A DNA stretch of 64,000 nt. Origin: an uncultured delta proteobacterium (GTDB lineage: Bacteria > Myxococcota > Myxococcia > Myxococcales > 40CM-4-68-19). Position numbers and translations under genes: made by a program. The stretch covers positions 1-64,000 of the forward strand of contig CAIWCD010000016.1 of the NCBI GenBank assembly GCA_903911145.1, in the 5' to 3' direction. This document shows, one piece after another, positions 58,994 through 64,000 of the stretch. Numbering within the stretch: position 1 is the first letter of the stretch; each line of letters opens with the position of its first letter. The notes under the pieces were generated by a model. It ran no database searches. It saw nothing but the letters and a program-made list of their open reading frames with translations, and was not told the DNA's origin.

Positions 58994-60268
58994 CTAGGCT
59001 TCGCGAACGCGGACGATGCGAGCACCGAGTGCCGCGAGCTTCTTCTCGAGGCCGTCGTAGCCGCGATCGAGGTGGTAGACGCGCGAGACCGTCGTCGTTC
59101 CACTCGCGCGCAGTCCGGCGAGCACCAGCGATGCAGACGCGCGAAGATCGGTCGCCATCACCGGCGCGCCCTGCAGTTCCGGCTGGCCGCGCACGAGCGC
59201 CGTGTTGCCTTCGACCGCGATGTCTGCTCCGAGCCGCCGCAGCTCCTGCACGTGCATGAAGCGGTTCTCGAAGACGGTTTCGACAACGCGGCTCGCGCCT
59301 GTCGAGACGCAGAGGCAGGCCATCAGCTGCGCCTGAAGATCGGTCGGGTAGCCCGGATGCGGCGCGGTGATCACGTCGATCGGATTCGGACGAGCAGGCC
59401 CGACGACGCGCACGCCATCCGCCTCGACCGTCACCTTCGCACCCGCCTCGCGCAGCTTGGAGGTCAGCGCCTCGAGATGGGGCGCGGGCGCACGACGCAC
59501 GAGCACATCGCCGCCGGTGATCACGGCCGCAGCCATCAAGGTTCCCGCCTCGATCCGATCGGGAACGACCATCGAATCAACCGGACGCAGACTGCTGACG
59601 CCATCGATCGTGATCGTCGAGGAGCCAGCGCCGTGCACGCGCGCGCCCATCGCGTTGAGCATCGTCGCGAGGGCCTCTATCTCCGGCTCTCGCGCGCAGT
59701 TCTCGAGCACGGTCTGCCCCTCGGCGAGCGAGGCGGCCATCATCAGATTTTCCGTGCCCGTCACGGTCGGCAGATCGAAGTTGAAGTGGGTGCCGACAAG
59801 CCGGTCGGCACGCGCCTCGACGTAGCCATGAGCGAGCTCGATCTTCGCGCCCAGCGCGGTCAGACCCTTCAAGTGCTGGTCGATCGGCCGAGCCCCGATC
59901 GCGCATCCACCGGGGAGAGAAACGCGCGCGTGACCGAGACGAGCGACGAGCGGACCGAGAACCAGCACGGCCGCGCGCATCGTCTTGACCAGCTCGTACG
60001 GCGCCTCCGGATTGCCGATCGTGCTCGCGTCGATCGAAAGCGTCGTCCCCAGTCCTGGCGGCGCAGAGAGTGGATCGATCGACGCGCCCATGTGCGCGAG
60101 CAGCCGTCCCATCGTGCGCAGATCGGCGAGCGCGGGAACATCGAAGAAGCGCGACTGGCCCTTCGCGAGCAGTGCGGCACAGAGCATCGGCAGCGTCGCG
60201 TTCTTCGAGCCGGAGACTGTCACTTCGCCGACGAGTGGAGTGCCGCCCTGAATCTCGATCGCGTCCAT
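58994..60268 (-). CDS. murA: UDP-N-acetylglucosamine 1-carboxyvinyltransferase
   Basis: MurA, 424 residues, first committed enzyme of peptidoglycan precursor synthesis: transfers enolpyruvate from PEP to UDP-GlcNAc in the cytoplasm. Seen: [11 protein letters not shown] near the start, the catalytic-loop cysteine in G-G-C-A-I-G-A-R-P (~120), the inside-out barrel repeats, and [11 protein letters not shown] near 305. The cysteine is the fosfomycin target; here it is not replaced by Asp. Begins 73 bp downstream of the prmC gene, with a dyad array in the spacer. Confidence 0.97.
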   Translation of the reverse strand: MDAIEIQGGTPLVGEVTVSGSKNATLPMLCAALLAKGQSRFFDVPALADLRTMGRLLAHMGASIDPLSAPPGLGTTLSIDASTIGNPEAPYELVKTMRAAVLVLGPLVARLGHARVSLPGGCAIGARPIDQHLKGLTALGAKIELAHGYVEARADRLVGTHFNFDLPTVTGTENLMMAASLAEGQTVLENCAREPEIEALATMLNAMGARVHGAGSSTITIDGVSSLRPVDSMVVPDRIEAGTLMAAAVITGGDVLVRRAPAPHLEALTSKLREAGAKVTVEADGVRVVGPARPNPIDVITAPHPGYPTDLQAQLMACLCVSTGASRVVETVFENRFMHVQELRRLGADIAVEGNTALVRGQPELQGAPVMATDLRASASLVLAGLRASGTTTVSRVYHLDRGYDGLEKKLAALGARIVRVREA

Positions 60269-60290
60269 CTAGCGCTCCTCGGCCTGATCT

Positions 60291-60331
60291 GAATTGGTTT
60301 GCATAGCAATCATTGGAACACCAACGATCTC
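60291..60331. repeat. Dyad array, two units, in the prmC-murA gap
   Basis: TTTG-CATA-GCAA (60298) and TTGG-AACA-CCAA (60313), exactly 15 bp apart, followed by CGATCTC. It occupies most of the 73-bp spacer between the prmC stop (60342) and the murA start (60268), ending about 22 bp before the murA ATG, so it lies where it could affect murA transcription or translation. Confidence 0.8.
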
Positions 60332-60341
60332 GAACGCTCGT

Positions 60342-61289
60342 TCACGGCGCCTGCGCGAGCAGAATGCGGGCGAGCCCCGCGAGATCCTTCTCGATGCGCG
60401 CCCCCACGAGCCCGGCCGCAGAGCAGAGCGCGATGGCGCTCTCTGCTTGCGAGGGATCGAGCTCGAGTGCGAGCAACCCGCCCGGCACAAGCCAGCGCGG
60501 AACCTCCACGACGATGCGCCGGATCAGATCGAGACCATCGTCGCCGGAGAAGAGCGCGAGGCGCGGCTCGTGTCGCGCAATCTCGGGCGCAAGCTCGTGA
60601 GCGTCGCGCAGAGGGATGTACGGCGGATTGGTCGCGACGGCGTCGTAGCGCGTGCCTGCAGAGAGAGGCGCGAACAGATCGCCGACCAGCACGCGCGTGC
60701 GCTCCGGCGCAATCGCCTGCGCATTCGCGCGCGTGACTTCCGCCGTCTCGGGAGAGAGTTCGACGAGATCGACGGTGAGGTCGGCACGCTCCGCCGCGAG
60801 CGTCGCGCCGATCGCGCCGCTGCCCGCGCAGAGATCGAGCACGCGCAGCGCGCCCGCCGCACCGATCTCCGGATGGCGCCGCGACAGGTCCGCGAGCAGC
60901 GCCTGCACCAGCAGCTCGGTCTCGGGGCGCGGGATGAAGGCGCGCTTGTCGACTGCGAACGGGCGTCCGTAGAACTCTTTGGTGCCGAGCAGATAAGCGA
61001 CCGGTTCGCGCTCGGCGCGCCGAAGGATGAGCGACTTGAAGCGGGCCAGCTCGCTGCCTTCGAGCGGCTTGTCGTGATCGACGTACAGCTTGATGCGCGC
61101 GACCTGCAGCGCGTTCGCCAGCAACAGCTCCGCGTCGAGGCGCGGATTTTCGATCCCCTTCTTCGCCAGCCAATCGCGCGACCAGGCGAGCATCGAGCGC
61201 ACCGTCCAGCGCGGCTCCGAAGCGCTCCCGCCTGCGCTGGGCGCGGTCGCCGCGCTTGCAGCAGACTGCGCGATCTTCTCTTCGCTCAC
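60342..61289 (-). CDS. prmC: Peptide chain release factor N(5)-glutamine methyltransferase
   Basis: PrmC/HemK, 315 residues. It methylates the glutamine of the GGQ motif of release factors. Conserved: N-terminal helical domain (~25-100), F-I-P-R-P-E-T-E-L-L-V, the SAM motif V-L-D-L-C-A-G-S-G-A-I-G, and the catalytic N-P-P-Y-I-P. The GTG start overlaps the stop of the preceding paralogue (GTGA). It follows prfA, its substrate gene, and the second copy in an operon. A 25-residue Ala/Ser-rich N-terminal extension precedes the domain. Confidence 0.93.
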   Translation of the reverse strand: MSEEKIAQSAASAATAPSAGGSASEPRWTVRSMLAWSRDWLAKKGIENPRLDAELLLANALQVARIKLYVDHDKPLEGSELARFKSLILRRAEREPVAYLLGTKEFYGRPFAVDKRAFIPRPETELLVQALLADLSRRHPEIGAAGALRVLDLCAGSGAIGATLAAERADLTVDLVELSPETAEVTRANAQAIAPERTRVLVGDLFAPLSAGTRYDAVATNPPYIPLRDAHELAPEIARHEPRLALFSGDDGLDLIRRIVVEVPRWLVPGGLLALELDPSQAESAIALCSAAGLVGARIEKDLAGLARILLAQAP

Positions 61290-62160
61290 GCGCGCACCGC
61301 GCTGACGACGCGCAGGACGCCCTCCGCATCCGCGTGCGCGCGGCCGTTGACGAGGCCCACGCCGCGAAGCAGCTCGAGCACCTTCGTGACCTGCGACGGA
61401 TCGCACTCCTGCGCGTAGATGCCCCCCGGTGCGAGCCACGAGCCCAGTTCGGAGATGATCCGCCGCACGAGATCGAGACCGTCGGGCCCGCCGAAGAAGG
61501 AGACGTTCGGTTCGTGATCGATCACCTCGTCGGGAAGCACCGTGCCATCCGGGACCCACGGAGGATTGGCGGTGATGACGATGTAGCTCCCGCGCCGATC
61601 CGCGGGCAGCGCGCCAAAGAGATCGCCCGACCAGCACGATGCACGGCCCGGGACGTGGAGCTCCGCGTTCTCGCGCGCAAGTTCGATCGCCTCCGGCGAG
61701 ACGTCCGCAAGATCGAGCAGCAGCCCCGGCCGCGCATGCGCGACGCAGATGCCTGCGGCACCGATGCCGCTGGCCAGATCGAGCGCGCGCCCCTTCGCCT
61801 CGAGCGGCACACCCGCGAGCCCCGCCTCGACGAGGACGGTGAGATCGAGTCTCGGGATGAAACCGCGACGATCGACCTTGAAGCGCAAGGGCCCGATCTC
61901 GACTCCGCCGACGATATAGGCGGTCGGCTCCGGAGAGAGTCGGCGCGAGAGAATTCCCAACAACGCACTGTGCTCGGCCTCGGTGATCCGCGATTCGATG
62001 CGCGCCTCGAGATCGCGCGGGAGCAGGCCCAGCGCGTGCGCGAGCAACTCCGCAGCTTCGTGACGCGGCCCTTCACTGTACATCTCGGGCGCGCGCATCC
62101 GCTCGGCCAGCGCAGCCCACAGCTCTCCGACGGTCGGTCTGGCACCTGGCGCGAACGGAC

Positions 62161-62164
<4 letters not shown>
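61286..62164 (-). CDS. Second PrmC/HemK-like methyltransferase
   Basis: A 292-residue paralogue of the neighbouring prm[17 protein letters not shown] motif and N-P-P-W instead of N-P-P-Y; the F-I-P-R-P-E-T-E region is changed to F-I-P-R-L-D-L-T. It is about equally long, and starts inside the prfA stop (ATGA). NPPW is found in some N5-glutamine and related methyltransferases, so it may be active, but on a different substrate (for example another release factor or ribosomal protein). Duplication with divergence is my reading; orthology to a named family is uncertain. Confidence 0.85.
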
Positions 62165-63243
<1,079 letters not shown>

Positions 63244-63573
63244 AGCGGTCCTGTCGTCGGCTCTGCGAAAAGGGCGCGGAACCTACTGTCGCGGTGGCGC
63301 CCTGTGCAAGTGCGGCGCGCGGGACGATGGTGCTGGCCGGCGACACGCACCTGTCGGTCTCGGGCGCGGCGAGTGAGCGAGGGGTCCTGTCAGCGCGGCG
63401 AGACGCTCGAGAGAAATGCGACATGTGCTGACGGTCGCGCTTGGGCGTCCCGGACGCCGGCGCTTGCGAAACGAGTGCGCGTGCTACGCGAGCGTCGAGC
63501 GTTTAGGTCGGGGCGAAATGTCGCCGGCCACCACCACCGCTCCCGCGCGCCGCCGTCTGGGGAAAAAGCTACG
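63244..63573. other. Gap without a recognised gene
   Basis: 330 bp between prfA and the phytochelatin-synthase-family gene, both on the minus strand. It should hold the prfA operon promoter. I see a short perfect palindrome (GGCGTC-CCG-GACGCC, 63444-63458) and no convincing open frame. Confidence 0.5.
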
Positions 63574-64000
63574 TCACGCTGCTCGCGGAAATTGCTTCGC
63601 GAGCTTCCTGCGCAGCAGAGAGCGGCCGACGAACGCGCCCACGGTTGCGCCGATGCAGAGGAGAATCGAGGAGGCGAGCAGGGCGTAGAGCTTCATGCGG
63701 TGGCGCAGGCTGGGGATCTCGATGCGGCCTGCGGCACCGGTGTGCGGCGTGACGAGGATGTAGCCGCGCTGCTTTCCCGAATCGAGATCGCGCGTGTTCA
63801 TCGCGGCGAAGAGATCTGCCGTGCGCGCCCAGTATGGCGGGTAGCGGAAGCGCGCGACGTCGAGGACGAGGAAGCGATCTTCCTTGGCGTTGTAGGCGGC
63901 GAGCGGCGACCAGTGCGCGCCCAGGTCCTGGCCGAGTTCGGGGCGCGAGAAATCGACGAGGACGTGGTGCGCAGATTTCGCGAGCGCGGCGCTGGCGTCG
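63574..64000 (-). CDS. Phytochelatin synthase-family cysteine peptidase, C-terminal part (cut by the window edge)
   Basis: The visible 141 residues (reading from 63999) match the C-terminal half of the phytochelatin synthase catalytic domain: a histidine in G-A-H-W-S-P-L-A-A-Y-N, an aspartate in L-V-L-D-V-A-R-F-R-Y-P-P-Y-W, and A-M-N-T-R-D-L-D-S-G-K-Q-R-G-Y-I-L-V, as in plant and cyanobacterial enzymes, whose triad is Cys-His-Asp. The catalytic Cys lies beyond the right edge. It ends with a hydrophobic segment (Y-A-L-L-A-S-S-I-L-L-C-I-G-A-T) and a basic tail, so it may be membrane-tethered, unlike the plant enzymes. Bacterial members often only hydrolyse glutathione. No stop or frameshift in the visible part. 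Confidence 0.8.
   Translation of the reverse strand, partial: DASAALAKSAHHVLVDFSRPELGQDLGAHWSPLAAYNAKEDRFLVLDVARFRYPPYWARTADLFAAMNTRDLDSGKQRGYILVTPHTGAAGRIEIPSLRHRMKLYALLASSILLCIGATVGAFVGRSLLRRKLAKQFPRAA

Overview
The window looks like a piece of chromosome from a high-GC, Gram-negative bacterium of the Myxococcota/deltaproteobacterial type. This is inferred from gene content and style, not from a marker gene. The signs are: lipid A/Kdo genes (waaA, lpxK, an LpxL-type acyltransferase); a class II HMG-CoA reductase next to a polyprenyl diphosphate synthase (mevalonate-type isoprenoid supply); a GT21 ceramide-glucosyltransferase-like enzyme; many lipoproteins, several with Asp/Ala/Gly-rich (DAGSDAG-like) linkers; and long multidomain signalling proteins.

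Layout. 1-3.7 kb is the end of an integrated element: Dam-type methyltransferase, small lytic transglycosylase, excisionase-like HTH protein and tyrosine recombinase, ending in a tRNA-Gly(GCC). 3.7-19 kb holds core and envelope genes: pgsA, a GH1 glycosidase facing a GT21 glycosyltransferase, a metallophosphoesterase, a TPR-AIM24 fusion coupled to a lytic transglycosylase, nadB, a DegP/HtrA protease, a Nudix hydrolase, a trypsin-like protease, a homocysteine methyltransferase-family protein and an enoyl-ACP reductase-like SDR. 19-31 kb holds a lipoprotein hydrolase, a TlpA-like thioredoxin, mvaA plus polyprenyl synthase, and a five-gene run marC - outer-membrane protein - waaA - lpxK - lpxL, then a DUF1624-type membrane protein. 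31-37.4 kb is signalling: a PAS-PAS-GGDEF-EAL protein, a very unusual kinase with two different histidine-kinase modules, and a divergent NarL-type regulator. 37.4-44.4 kb is a run of four exported proteins, three of which share a domain I do not recognise. 44.4-45.3 kb is non-coding and contains two colinear diverged copies of a ~405-bp unit. 45.3-52 kb has a diguanylate cyclase, a hybrid kinase coupled to a CBS protein, a MAPEG protein and an outer-membrane protein/TonB pair. 52-58.9 kb has a 1403-residue surface protein with nine Ig-like repeats, tRNA-Gly(CCC), a PPC-domain lipoprotein and a zinc-ribbon protein. 59-63.2 kb is prfA - prmC-like - prmC - murA. The right edge cuts a phytochelatin-synthase-family gene.

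The most interesting signal lies below the gene level. A short dyad, TTKG-N4-CMAA, iterated at an exact 15-bp period, occurs at five dispersed loci (18.3, 21.3, 26.1, 57.8, 60.3 kb; a sixth degenerate one at 23.96 kb). It sits in gaps and in genes, and is read in different frames, so it is a DNA element and not a peptide repeat. One copy exactly fills the gap between two convergent genes; another is flanked by 12-bp direct repeats, as if inserted. A second iterated palindrome (GGRAG-N3-CTTYC, 18-bp period) lies inside the enoyl reductase gene, and a third palindrome cluster follows the MAPEG gene.
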